A stretch of DNA of 64,000 nt, taken from NCBI RefSeq assembly GCF_014643835.1, contig NZ_BMKD01000004.1, forward strand, positions 479,397-543,396. Direction: 5' to 3'. The position numbers were made by a program, and so were the translations under genes. Shown here piece by piece: positions 8,056-16,176 of this stretch (the first letter of the stretch is position 1; every line of letters starts with the position of its first letter). Under the pieces are notes generated by a model that did no database searches, was not told the origin of the DNA, and saw only the letters and a list, made by a program, of their open reading frames with translations. The stretch comes from Mucilaginibacter rubeus (GTDB lineage: Bacteria; Bacteroidota; Bacteroidia; Sphingobacteriales; Sphingobacteriaceae).

Positions 8056-10554
8056 ATGACTGATCGCAAACTAATTACAAAACTCATGCTGTCGTGTGTG
8101 CTTACCACAGCTATGGCAACCGCTTACGGGCAGCAAACCCCTCCACCAGAAAACCCGGCATTAAAAATCTACCGGGCTGCACCAACTAAAATCAACGATC
8201 TTATCCACACCAAGCTTGATGTGCGCTTCGATTACAAAAAACGCTACCTGTACGGTAAGGAATGGGTTACTTTGAAACCTCACTTTTATCCAACTGATAG
8301 CTTAAGGCTCGACGCTAAAGGCATGGACCTTAAAAATATCTCGGTAGTAAAAAATGGTAAAAATGTGCCGCTTAAGTTTACGTACCAGGACAGCCTTTCG
8401 GTAGCCATTAAACTGGACAAGGTTTACCGCAATAACGAAAGTTATACCATTTACATTGATTATACTGCCAAGCCCAATGAGCTGAAAGCTAAAGGCAGTG
8501 CAGCTATCAATGACGCAAAAGGTTTATACTTCATCAACCCCGACGGTACCGAAAAAGATAAACCAACCCAGATCTGGACACAAGGCGAAACCGAGAGCTC
8601 ATCGGCCTGGTTCCCTACCATTGATAAGCCAAGCCAGAAAACTACTGAAGAGATCACGATGACCGTGCCGGCAAAGTACGTAACCTTATCAAACGGTAAA
8701 CTAACCGCCCAAAAAACAAATGCCGATGGCACCCGTACCGATACATGGAAGCAGGAATTACCGCATTCGCCGTATTTGTTTATGATGGCTGTAGGCGATT
8801 TCAAGATCTATAAAGATAAGTGGAAAGATAAAGAGGTAAGCTACTACCTGGAGCCTAAATATGCGCCTTACGCCAAAGAGATCTTTGGTTTCACGCCCGA
8901 AGCTATCGACTTTTATTCAAAAACTTTAGGTGTTGATTTTCCATGGGTTAAATACTCACAAATTGTAGTACGCGACTACGTAAGCGGCGCTATGGAAAAT
9001 ACCTCGGCTACCTTACACGGCGATTACGTACAGGCTACCCACCGCGAACTGATAGACGCCAACTTTAGCAATGGCCGCAGCACTATTGTGCACGAGCTGT
9101 TTCATCAATGGTTTGGCGATTATGTTACTGCCGAAAGTTGGAGCAACCTTACCGTAAACGAATCGTTTGCCAACTTCAGCGAAACCATCTGGGCCGAACA
9201 TAAATATGGCAAGGACGAAGCTGATGCGCATAACTATGCAGATATGCAAAGCTATCTCCGTTCGCAGGGAGCCAGTACTAAAAACCTGGTGCGTTTTTAT
9301 TATGCCGATAAAGAGGACGTTTTTGACGCTGTAACCTACCAAAAAGGTGGCCGCATCCTGAACATGCTCCGCAATTATTTAGGCGATGCTGCATTTTATA
9401 AAGGACTTAACATCTATCTGAAAACTAACGCCTTCAAAAACGGTGAAGCCCAGCAATTACGTTTAGCATTTGAGGAGGCCAGCGGCCAGGACCTTAACTG
9501 GTATTTTAACCAATGGTATTATGGAGCCGGTCACCCGATACTGAACATCAGCTACAAATGGGACGAGGCAACTAAAACCGAAACCGTTTACCTGAAACAA
9601 ACACAGGATGGCCAAACCTTTAAACTGCCAATGGCTATTGATATTTACCAGGGCGGTAAAAAAGTGCGCCATAAAGAGTGGATGAATGACAAGGTAGATT
9701 CTATTAGTTACCAACTGGCCGGCAAACCGGATCTGGTGAATGTTGATGCTGATAAGATCCTGCTTACCAAAAAAACTGATAACAAAACTATTGAAGAGTT
9801 TTCATTCCAGTATTTTAACGCTCCTAATTACCTCGACCGTTACGAGGCTATAGAAGCTGCTGCATCAGATCAAACCCGTCCGCAAGCACAAAAAATCCTG
9901 ATCGCGGCTTTAAAGGATAAGTATTATGGCCTCCGCATTAAAACCATCAGGGCATTAAACCTCACTAAAGATGATGTGCGTAATGCAGCCCAGCCAATAT
10001 TGATCGCATTAGCTCAAGCCGATAATAACACGCTTGTAAAAGCAGCTGCTATTACTGCATTAGGCAAATTGAAAGCAAGCGGTAATATGACTTTGTTTAC
10101 CCAATCCATATCGAGCGAATCATACGCTGTACAGGGCGCGGCCTTAAACGCCATTGCACAACTTGACCCGGCCAAAGCATTAAGCTTAGCCAAAGGCCTT
10201 GAAAAAGACAACAAAGGCGCATTAACTACCGCTATCATGACTTTATATACTACTAATGGTAATGATGCCGAATGGCCGTTTGTTTACCATGCGTTTACCG
10301 AGGCAGGGATTCAGGAAAAATTCAATTCCCTTAAAAACTTTGCTGACATGACTGCCAAAGTAAATAAGCCAGAGTACGCTCAGCAAGGTATTGAAGAGCT
10401 TAAAAATGCCGGCATTAAATTTAAGGTTTACGGAGCAGCACCATTTATAGTAACCCAACTGGAAGGTATCAAAACCTCACGTACTACTATGAAAGACGAT
10501 GCATCGGCAAAAGCTGCTGACGATGCTATCAAGGCTGTGAATGATGCCAAATAA
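8056..10554 (+). CDS. M1 family aminopeptidase, large exported form
   Basis: This 832-residue zinc aminopeptidase has an N-terminal signal peptide (about residues 1-25, ending near AYGQQ). The exopeptidase motif GAMEN is at 311-315 and the zinc site HELFH at 346-350, with the third ligand in NES, Glu369, exactly 18 residues after His350. The N-terminal beta domain is at about 40-240, the thermolysin-like domain at about 240-480, and the C-terminal third (about 590-830) is an alpha-helical HEAT-like solenoid, as in full-length M1 enzymes. It likely removes N-terminal residues from peptides in the periplasm. It is monocistronic, with a terminator at 10608-10650. The two smaller M1 genes at the window's end lack the GAMEN Asn, so this one is probably functionally different. 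Confidence 0.95.
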   Translation: MTDRKLITKLMLSCVLTTAMATAYGQQTPPPENPALKIYRAAPTKINDLIHTKLDVRFDYKKRYLYGKEWVTLKPHFYPTDSLRLDAKGMDLKNISVVKNGKNVPLKFTYQDSLSVAIKLDKVYRNNESYTIYIDYTAKPNELKAKGSAAINDAKGLYFINPDGTEKDKPTQIWTQGETESSSAWFPTIDKPSQKTTEEITMTVPAKYVTLSNGKLTAQKTNADGTRTDTWKQELPHSPYLFMMAVGDFKIYKDKWKDKEVSYYLEPKYAPYAKEIFGFTPEAIDFYSKTLGVDFPWVKYSQIVVRDYVSGAMENTSATLHGDYVQATHRELIDANFSNGRSTIVHELFHQWFGDYVTAESWSNLTVNESFANFSETIWAEHKYGKDEADAHNYADMQSYLRSQGASTKNLVRFYYADKEDVFDAVTYQKGGRILNMLRNYLGDAAFYKGLNIYLKTNAFKNGEAQQLRLAFEEASGQDLNWYFNQWYYGAGHPILNISYKWDEATKTETVYLKQTQDGQTFKLPMAIDIYQGGKKVRHKEWMNDKVDSISYQLAGKPDLVNVDADKILLTKKTDNKTIEEFSFQYFNAPNYLDRYEAIEAAASDQTRPQAQKILIAALKDKYYGLRIKTIRALNLTKDDVRNAAQPILIALAQADNNTLVKAAAITALGKLKASGNMTLFTQSISSESYAVQGAALNAIAQLDPAKALSLAKGLEKDNKGALTTAIMTLYTTNGNDAEWPFVYHAFTEAGIQEKFNSLKNFADMTAKVNKPEYAQQGIEELKNAGIKFKVYGAAPFIVTQLEGIKTSRTTMKDDASAKAADDAIKAVNDAK

Positions 10555-10607
10555 GCAGAAAATCAAAGGCTTAAAGCTAAAAGCTTTATAGCTTTGTTCA
10601 TTCACCT

Positions 10608-10650
10608 AAATACAAAAGGCCGCTCTTATCAAAGGCGGCCTTTTGTATTT
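10608..10650. terminator. Bidirectional terminator between M1 peptidase and pyrH
   Basis: A perfect 16-bp stem, AAATACAAAAGGCCGC (10608-10623) with its reverse complement at 10635-10650, and an 11-base loop. The A and T tracts in the arms let it work on both strands, which suits the converging genes. The outer arm TACAAAAG recurs in the terminator at 19824-19863. Confidence 0.85.
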
Positions 10651-10765
10651 AGCGTAAAGCGATGTGGTTGAGCTTAAGGCATAAAGCCAAAAGCGTTTTG
10701 AGTGTTAGCGTTATTAGCTTTGAGCTTTTTGCGTTCGGCTTTAAGCCTTCTGCTTTTAGCTTAAA

Positions 10766-11470
10766 TTACTTTACCAGCGTACCAATATCTTCGCCTTTGG
10801 CAATTTTCATAAAGTTACCTTCCTTGTTCATATCAAATACAATGATAGGTAGCTTGTTTTCCTGGCAAAGGGTTATGGCGGTCATATCCATTACATTCAG
10901 GCCTTTATCATATACTTCCTGGAAGGTAATCTCGTCGTAACGGGTTGCACTTGGGTCTTTCTCCGGGTCGGCAGTGTAGATGCCGTCAACACGGGTACCT
11001 TTTAATACCACATCAGCTTTAATTTCAATGGCGCGTAATGAAGCGGCAGTATCAGTAGTAAAGTAAGGGTTACCAGTACCGGCACCAAAGATCACGATCT
11101 TGCCCATTTCCAGGTGGTGCATAGCGCGGCGACGGATATAAGGCTCACAGATCTGTTCCATTTTAATGGCCGATTGCAGACGGGTTTCCACACCAATGCT
11201 TTCTAAAGCATTTTGCAGCGCCATACAGTTAATCACTGTTGCAAGCATACCCATATAATCGGCCTGCGCACGTTCCATACCCGATTTTTCAGCACTTAAT
11301 CCCCTGAAAATATTACCGCCTCCAACAACTACCGCAATCTCGATACCGGCATCATAAACGTTTTTAATGTCATGAGCATACTGCAAAACCTGGTTGTTAT
11401 CAATACCATATTGCCTTGCGCCCATCAGCGATTCGCCCGAAAGTTTCAGTAATATTCTTTTGTATTTCAT
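10766..11470 (-). CDS. pyrH: UMP kinase
   Basis: The 234-residue protein converts UMP to UDP with ATP and has the amino-acid-kinase fold in the cytoplasm. It begins [17 protein letters not shown], with the K-LSGE phosphate-binding motif at residues 9-13, followed by the glycine-rich GGGN (about 50-53) and the family's [12 protein letters not shown] segment (about 130-142). The length is normal for bacterial PyrH. It lies downstream of nagA, with a gap of 125 bp holding a possible promoter of its own. The usual partner frr is not downstream; the next gene is a converging peptidase. Confidence 0.97.
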   Translation of the reverse strand: MKYKRILLKLSGESLMGARQYGIDNNQVLQYAHDIKNVYDAGIEIAVVVGGGNIFRGLSAEKSGMERAQADYMGMLATVINCMALQNALESIGVETRLQSAIKMEQICEPYIRRRAMHHLEMGKIVIFGAGTGNPYFTTDTAASLRAIEIKADVVLKGTRVDGIYTADPEKDPSATRYDEITFQEVYDKGLNVMDMTAITLCQENKLPIIVFDMNKEGNFMKIAKGEDIGTLVK

Positions 11471-11562
11471 TTGGTGTGATTTGCTAATAATAGAAAAAGA
11501 TGAAACCTGCTTTTGTTTATATCAAGAATTGATAAAGCTCTGTTCATACGGGAGTAGTTCGC

Positions 11563-11570
11563 CAAAAATA
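11563..11570 (-). promoter_or_regulatory. Candidate -7 element for pyrH
   Basis: On the minus strand this reads TATTTTTG, fitting TAnnTTTG. It is about 90 bases before the pyrH start codon. No good TTTG lies 19 bases upstream, so only half of the consensus is present. Confidence 0.4.
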
Positions 11571-11595
11571 GCGAATAAATTTCAGTGTTAAAATT

Positions 11596-12720
11596 TTATG
11601 TTGTCTTTGTTAAAAAATCACCTTTTAGTATAGTCCCAAGCACTTCAAAATCAGCGTTAAAAATAACAAGGTCGGCATCAAAGCCTTTCTCTATTTTACC
11701 CTTTTTTGTTTGCGATGCTAACTCGGCGGGATATAATGAAGCCATATTTACGGCCTCAGCCAGGTCAATACCGGCCAATTTAACGCAATTTTCAACTGCT
11801 TTAAGCATGGTAAGGTTTGAACCTGATAAAGTACCGTCGGGCATGGTATACCTGTCGCCCCTTAGTTCATGTTGATAAGCTCCTTCTTTGGTTGAAGTAA
11901 CGGCATCAGTGATCAGGAAAAGTTTGTCACCAAGTTCGCGTTTAGCTAAACGTACCATTGCAAAATCAACATGGATACCATCGACTACAATACTGGTATA
12001 TGGCTTTTCCTCAAAAATTGCAGGGATATAGCCAGGTTCGCGATGGTGCATAGATGGCATGGCGTTAAACAAATGCGTTACTGCCTGCACCGGTTTCTTT
12101 AAAAATGATTTGCCTTCGGCATAAGTAGCATTACTATGGCCGGATGATATGATAACACCCTGCTCATATAAATAATCTATCACCTCCTGATCCTGCAGTT
12201 CGGGCGCAATGGTGATCATCTTGATAACACCATCAGCTTTTTCAAGCCAGCCTTTAACCTCAGTCAAAGTAGCCTTTTTGATAAACTTTTCGGGGTGAGC
12301 GCCCTTTTTTGCAGGGTTTAAATAAGGCCCTTCCAAGTGCAATCCCCAGAAAGCCCCCCTGCTTTTTTGGCTATAGATCTTAGCCGCTTCAATACCAGTT
12401 TCCACAATTTCATTGGTATTGGTGCCGATAGTAGCAAACACGCCAATGGTGCCCTGGTTCAGCAGGTCATTCTCCAATTGTTCAAGCGCCTCAACGGTAG
12501 GTGTACCGGCAAAAAGCTTACCGCCGCTGCCGTAGATTTGCAGATCGATAAATCCCGGAGCAAGGAAGGCACCGTTGAGGCTTTTCTTTTCAGCATCCGC
12601 CGGAATAGCGCTTTCGTCTATAACATCAATGACAGTACCGTTTTCAATTAAAACGGCTTTACCTTCGGTGATGGTGCCGGCTGAAATGAGTTTGAGGTTG
12701 TAAAGGGCGAGAACAGGCAT
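11596..12720 (-). CDS. nagA: N-acetylglucosamine-6-phosphate deacetylase
   Basis: This 374-residue amidohydrolase removes acetate from GlcNAc-6-phosphate, for cell-wall sugar recycling and chitin or glycan breakdown. Visible family motifs are PGFIDLQIYG (about 55-64), the metal-site HLEGPYLNPAKKGAH (about 128-142), the histidine-bearing SGHSN (about 192-196), THLFNAM (about 214-220), DGIHVD (about 246-251) and LITDA (about 270-274), with the catalytic Asp in the last. Length is normal. There is no nagB or chitinase beside it. It sits between tsf and pyrH, separated from tsf by a terminator and a palindromic repeat, so it is probably transcribed separately from the ribosomal genes. Confidence 0.96.
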   Translation of the reverse strand: MPVLALYNLKLISAGTITEGKAVLIENGTVIDVIDESAIPADAEKKSLNGAFLAPGFIDLQIYGSGGKLFAGTPTVEALEQLENDLLNQGTIGVFATIGTNTNEIVETGIEAAKIYSQKSRGAFWGLHLEGPYLNPAKKGAHPEKFIKKATLTEVKGWLEKADGVIKMITIAPELQDQEVIDYLYEQGVIISSGHSNATYAEGKSFLKKPVQAVTHLFNAMPSMHHREPGYIPAIFEEKPYTSIVVDGIHVDFAMVRLAKRELGDKLFLITDAVTSTKEGAYQHELRGDRYTMPDGTLSGSNLTMLKAVENCVKLAGIDLAEAVNMASLYPAELASQTKKGKIEKGFDADLVIFNADFEVLGTILKGDFLTKTT

Positions 12721-12747
12721 GATTTAATAATTACGTATTCAACCATT

Positions 12748-12839
12748 ATGTCATTGCGAGCGTAGCGTGGCAATCGCGAATTTGCATAGTCGCCCTGCAT
12801 AGCTTGCGATTGCTTCGTCGTCCCTCCTCGCAATGACAT
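12748..12839. repeat. 92-bp palindromic interspersed repeat, copy 2
   Basis: Same element as at 4653-4744: the outer 30 bases on the left and 34 on the right are identical, the total length is equal, and the central 28 bases differ. Terminal inverted repeats are at 12748-12760 and 12827-12839. It lies between the tsf terminator and nagA. Confidence 0.85.
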
Positions 12840-12870
12840 AGTATAGGAGGGATAACGACCCAACAGGGCA

Positions 12871-12899
12871 AAAAAAATCCCCCGATTTTCATCGGGGGA
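12871..12899 (-). terminator. Rho-independent terminator after tsf
   Basis: On the minus strand a perfect 9-bp stem, TCCCCCGAT with ATCGGGGGA and a GAAA tetraloop, is followed directly by seven T residues. It lies just past the tsf stop codon and ends the rplM-rpsI-rpsB-tsf cluster. Confidence 0.93.
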
Positions 12900-12907
12900 T
12901 AATATGA

Positions 12908-13759
12908 TTAAGCTCCTAAAGCTACCCGCTTGAAGGCGGTTACTGTAAGGCCTTTTTCAACCGAGTCAAGGAATTGTGAAATGCTCTTAGACGAATCTTT
13001 CACAAACTCCTGGTTTAACAGGGTTGAGTCTTTGTAGAATTTATTCAACTTACCTGCAGCAATTTTTTCAACCATTGCTTCTGGTTTACCTTCTGCACGG
13101 ATCTGCTCTTTAGCAATTTCAAGCTCACGCTCAATTACTGAAGCGTCAACGCCATCTTTATCCAAAGCGATAGGGTTCATAGCAGCAATTTGCATAGCTA
13201 CGTCTTTACCTGCATCTTCTGCACCTGCACCATCAGCGCTTAAAGCTACCAATACACCTAAACGGAAGTTACCGTGGATGTAAGCAACAACTTTTTCGCC
13301 GTTAACAACTTCATATTTAGATACGCCGATTTTCTCGCCGATTTTACCTGTTTTTTCGATGATCGCATCACCGATTTTAACGCGGGCAGTTTCAACGTCA
13401 ATTTCAAGTGCGTAAAGCTCTTCGATTGAAGCTGGTTTTGCTTCAACAGCTTTGTTAGCAATTTCATTTGCAAAAGCGATGAACTCAGCGTTTTTAGCTA
13501 CGAAGTCAGTTTCGCAGTTAAGCTCGATGATAACACCGGTTTTAAAATCTTCAGAAGTACGTGCAATAACAACACCTTCGTTTGATTCCCTGTCCTGACG
13601 GCTTGCTGCAACTTTAGCACCTTTTTTCCTTAAAAAATCGATAGCTGCTTCAAAATCACCGTTAGTTTCGGTTAATGCTTTTTTGCAATCCATCATACCG
13701 GCACCGGTTTGCTGGCGCAGTTTGTTTACGTCGGCTGCAGAAATTTGTACTGTAGACAT
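12908..13759 (-). CDS. tsf: Translation elongation factor Ts
   Basis: The 283-residue protein recycles EF-Tu by exchanging GDP for GTP. The N-terminal UBA-like helix region is clear (MSTVQISAADVNKLRQQTGAG, then MMDCKKALTETNGDFEAAID), followed by the core with ELNCETDFVAKN (about 78-89), the EF-Tu contact signature containing the conserved T-D-F-V. The C-terminus is full length. It is downstream of rpsB, as in most bacteria, and followed by a strong terminator. A weaker hairpin lies in the gap to rpsB. Confidence 0.98.
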   Translation of the reverse strand: MSTVQISAADVNKLRQQTGAGMMDCKKALTETNGDFEAAIDFLRKKGAKVAASRQDRESNEGVVIARTSEDFKTGVIIELNCETDFVAKNAEFIAFANEIANKAVEAKPASIEELYALEIDVETARVKIGDAIIEKTGKIGEKIGVSKYEVVNGEKVVAYIHGNFRLGVLVALSADGAGAEDAGKDVAMQIAAMNPIALDKDGVDASVIERELEIAKEQIRAEGKPEAMVEKIAAGKLNKFYKDSTLLNQEFVKDSSKSISQFLDSVEKGLTVTAFKRVALGA

Positions 13760-13854
13760 GTTTTTTTGAGTTTTAAGATTTTTTATATCGGGTTACAAGT
13801 TACCGCTATGGTATTATGCTACTGTAACCTGCAACTATTTTTAATATTAAAAAT

Positions 13855-13886
13855 CCTCCCTGATGCTTTTAACGGAATCAGGGAGG
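13855..13886 (-). terminator. Hairpin between rpsB and tsf, possible attenuating terminator
   Basis: CCTCCCTGAT (13855-13864) pairs perfectly with ATCAGGGAGG (13877-13886), with a 12-base loop. On the minus strand it is followed by ATTTTTAATATT, a weak U tract. It may set the rpsB:tsf ratio by partial termination, or protect the rpsB mRNA end. Confidence 0.6.
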
Positions 13887-13931
13887 CTTTAAATATTTGT
13901 TCCTTGTTCCCCCTTCAGGGGGTTAGGGGGC

Positions 13932-14774
13932 TTATTCTTCTGTTTCAGCAGCCGGAGCTTCAGCTTCGCCTTCAGCAGCTACTTCAGCAACTTTACGGGT
14001 TCTTTTACCGCCTTCGTTAACTTCAGGAGCATCAGCTTTAGCTTTTGCAGCTACTGCTTCTTTTTCAGCTTCGTCTTCTTTCTCGCGTTTGCGCTCATCT
14101 AAACCTTCTTCGATAGCTTTGATGATGATGCTGGTGATCAAAGAGATTGATTTTGTAGCGTCGTCATTCGCAGGGATCGGGAAGTCGATGTTTGAAGGGT
14201 CAGAGTTGGTATCAACCATAGCAAATGTAGGGATGTTCAACTTTAATGCTTCTGAAACCGCGATATGCTCTTTCTTAACGTCGATCAGGAATAAAGCAGC
14301 CGGTAAACGGTTCAGATCAGAGATACCACCTAAAAGGGTTTCTAATTTGATACGCTCACGCTGAATCATCAGACGCTCTTTTTTAGAAAGGTTGCTGTAA
14401 GTACCGTCTTTAGTCAATTTATCGATGTTTGACATCTTTTTGATTGACTTACGTACAGTAGCAAAGTTAGTTAACATACCACCTAACCAACGCTCGGTGA
14501 TGTATGGCATGTTTACGCTTTTTGCATAATCAGCAACGATATCTTTCGCTTGTTTCTTTGTAGCTACGAATAATACCTTACGGCCTGATTTTACAATTTG
14601 TTTTATAGCTGCAGCAGCTTCTTCAACCTTAGTTAAGGTTTTATTTAAATCGATAATGTGGATACCGTTACGCTCCATGAAAATGTACTGTGACATTTTC
14701 GGATCCCATTTGCGGGTAAGGTGACCAAAGTGTACACCAGCGTCCAGTAAATCCTGATAAGTTGTTCTTGCCAT
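13932..14774 (-). CDS. rpsB: 30S ribosomal protein S2
   Basis: The 280-residue small-subunit protein begins MARTTYQDLLDAGVHFGHLTRKWDPKM, the S2 signature. The second S2 motif, PAALFLIDVKKEHIAVSEA, is at about 155-173. The last 50 residues form an acidic, Ala/Glu-rich tail (ending AETEE), a common Bacteroidota extension. A strong Shine-Dalgarno sequence lies 8 bases before the ATG. It belongs to the conserved rplM-rpsI-rpsB-tsf cluster, with an 18-bp gap to rpsI. Confidence 0.98.
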   Translation of the reverse strand: MARTTYQDLLDAGVHFGHLTRKWDPKMSQYIFMERNGIHIIDLNKTLTKVEEAAAAIKQIVKSGRKVLFVATKKQAKDIVADYAKSVNMPYITERWLGGMLTNFATVRKSIKKMSNIDKLTKDGTYSNLSKKERLMIQRERIKLETLLGGISDLNRLPAALFLIDVKKEHIAVSEALKLNIPTFAMVDTNSDPSNIDFPIPANDDATKSISLITSIIIKAIEEGLDERKREKEDEAEKEAVAAKAKADAPEVNEGGKRTRKVAEVAAEGEAEAPAAETEE

Positions 14775-14782
14775 TTTGTTGT

Positions 14783-14790
14783 CCTCCTTT
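14783..14790 (-). promoter_or_regulatory. Strong Shine-Dalgarno site of rpsB
   Basis: On the minus strand this reads AAAGGAGG, 8 bases before the rpsB ATG. Bacteroidota mRNAs mostly lack such sites, so a near-perfect anti-16S match is notable here. Confidence 0.75.
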
Positions 14791-14792
14791 GA

Positions 14793-15179
14793 TTAACGTT
14801 TACTGAATTGGAATCTCTTACGTGCTTTCCTGCGACCTGGTTTTTTACGCTCAACCATACGGTCATCGCGGGTCATTAAGCCTTTAGCACGTAATGCCGG
14901 TTTCTTTTCAGCATCAAGTTCAACAATAGCTTTAGCGATAGCTAAACGAACGGCTTCTGCCTGTCCTTTTACACCACCACCTGCAACGTTTGCTTTAACA
15001 TCGTATTTTCCGGTGCTACCAGAAACCTCAGTGCTCTGAGTTACGATATATTGCAATGGCAAAGTAGGGAAATACTCTTTGTAATCTTTACCGTTAACGA
15101 TGATCGCACCATTTCCTTCTGTAAGGTAGATGCGGGCAACGGCTGTTTTTCTTCTGCCTGAAGTGTTAGTTGTTGGCAT
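14793..15179 (-). CDS. rpsI: 30S ribosomal protein S9
   Basis: The 128-residue small-subunit protein begins MPTTNTSGRRKTAVARIYL with the S9 GRRKTAVAR motif. The central GGGVKGQAEAVRLAIAKA (about 68-85) is the family signature, and the basic C-terminus ends KRFQFSKR, the tail that reaches the P-site tRNA. It follows rplM by 25 bp. The sequence AAGGAG lies a few bases before its start codon. Confidence 0.98.
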   Translation of the reverse strand: MPTTNTSGRRKTAVARIYLTEGNGAIIVNGKDYKEYFPTLPLQYIVTQSTEVSGSTGKYDVKANVAGGGVKGQAEAVRLAIAKAIVELDAEKKPALRAKGLMTRDDRMVERKKPGRRKARKRFQFSKR

Positions 15180-15186
15180 TTTTTTT

Positions 15187-15192
15187 CTCCTT
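15187..15192 (-). promoter_or_regulatory. Shine-Dalgarno site of rpsI
   Basis: On the minus strand AAGGAG stands 7 bases before the rpsI ATG. With the rpsB site it makes two purine-rich ribosome binding sites in one operon. Confidence 0.6.
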
Positions 15193-15204
15193 AAAAATTA
15201 AAAA

Positions 15205-15642
15205 TTAAATGGCTGTTGGGTTTTGCGCTGCATGAGGATGCTCAGCACCTGCATATACATGCAAATTGCCGAATAATGCTTTACCCAAACGATTTTTAGG
15301 TAACATACCACGTACCGCTTTCTCGATGATGCGGGTTGGATGTTTCGCCAATAACTCCTTAGGAGAAATAAAACGCTGACCACCTGGATATCCAGTGTAA
15401 CGAACATAAACTTTGTCGCTTAGTTTGTTGCCGGTCAGTTTTACCTTGTCTGCGTTGATAACGATCACATTATCACCACAGTCTACGTTTGGGGTGAAAT
15501 CAGGCTTGGTTTTACCACGGATGATCATTGCGATCTTCGTAGACAAGCGCCCCAAAATCTCGCCTTCGGCGTCAACAACAACCCATTGTTTGTTAACGGT
15601 TTTTTTGTTGGCTGAGACAGTTTTGTAACTTAACGTATTCAC
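15205..15642 (-). CDS. rplM: 50S ribosomal protein L13
   Basis: The 145-residue large-subunit protein begins with a GTG codon at 15642 (MNTLSYKTVSANKKTVNKQWVVVDA). This start matches the usual Bacteroidota N-terminus, and no nearby ATG fits. Visible L13 motifs are GEILGRLSTKIA (about 29-40), DCGDNVIVINADKVKLTG (about 58-75), and KAVRGMLPKNRLGKALF (about 111-127). It is the first gene of the rplM-rpsI-rpsB-tsf cluster, transcribed from a full consensus promoter at 15697-15727. Confidence 0.97.
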   Translation of the reverse strand: MNTLSYKTVSANKKTVNKQWVVVDAEGEILGRLSTKIAMIIRGKTKPDFTPNVDCGDNVIVINADKVKLTGNKLSDKVYVRYTGYPGGQRFISPKELLAKHPTRIIEKAVRGMLPKNRLGKALFGNLHVYAGAEHPHAAQNPTAI

Positions 15643-15696
15643 TTGCTTTAAATTAAATTGTTTAAACGTTTATTATACCCCGTATTTTCGGGACTG
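15643..15696 (-). promoter_or_regulatory. rplM mRNA leader with small hairpin
   Basis: Between the promoter and the GTG lie about 50 transcribed bases containing the hairpin CCCG-AAAATA-CGGG (15679-15692). L13 autoregulatory leaders are known in Bacteroidota, but I cannot confirm that this one fits that family by eye. Confidence 0.4.
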
Positions 15697-15727
15697 CAAA
15701 GATAGGGTTAATTATCTTATTAGCAAA
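15697..15727 (-). promoter_or_regulatory. Consensus Bacteroidota promoter of the rplM operon
   Basis: The minus strand reads TTTG (complement of 15724-15727), exactly 19 bases, then TATCTTTG (complement of 15697-15704). This is a full match to TTTG-N19-TAnnTTTG and places the transcript start near 15690. Confidence 0.88.
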
Positions 15728-15767
15728 TAGATTTTAAGGAAAAGATTGCGACTGGACTGATGGAGTG

Positions 15768-15936
15768 TCTGAACCGGAATTTAAGGGGGGGGCGAAGATT
15801 GTCAGGATTTTATTTTGTCTGAACCCGAACTTGTTGAATTTTCGGAATAGTCAAAATTTTAGGAATTCGAAAAAATTCAATAATTCGTTTAATTCGAGTT
15901 CAGACAACTACCAGAATCCGATAAACCCGGTTCAGA
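15768..15936. repeat. TTGTCTGAA-type palindromic interspersed repeat, copy 1
   Basis: Two nested perfect inverted repeats are present: outer TCTGAACCGG (15768-15777) with CCGGTTCAGA (15927-15936), inner TTGTCTGAAC (15815-15824) with GTTCAGACAA (15898-15907). Between the inner arms is AT-rich DNA made of degenerate GAATT/AATTC units. A shorter relative is at 58254-58332. No coding content is seen. Confidence 0.75.
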
Positions 15937-16176
15937 AAAAATCTGTGTAATCAAAAATCAATCGGTGTAATCCCAATAAAAAAATCCGACATCCAACATC
16001 CGAAATCTCAAATCAAAATAATGGTGTTGCCTGCGGCCCGGGCTATACGTTCATACGCCTGCAGGCATTACGCGCATGGCCGGTATCCACTTCTATCCCT
16101 AACACAGAAAACACATCCGGAATGCTATATGAGTATGATGCTTTACCTTCTTAAATCTACTAAATCAGTTCTCCAA
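15937..16176. other. Gene-free stretch with a GC-rich patch
   Basis: An AT-rich run containing ATCCGAAAT-like units (similar to those at 56780-56812) is followed by a GC-rich patch at about 16025-16090 with the palindromes GCCCGGGC and GCCTGCAGGC. The composition change suggests a repeat-derived insert. No open gene or promoter is evident. Confidence 0.4.

Noticed and set aside
15768-15936. CRISPR array
   Set aside because: The repeats are nested inverted pairs with no regular direct-repeat and spacer spacing.
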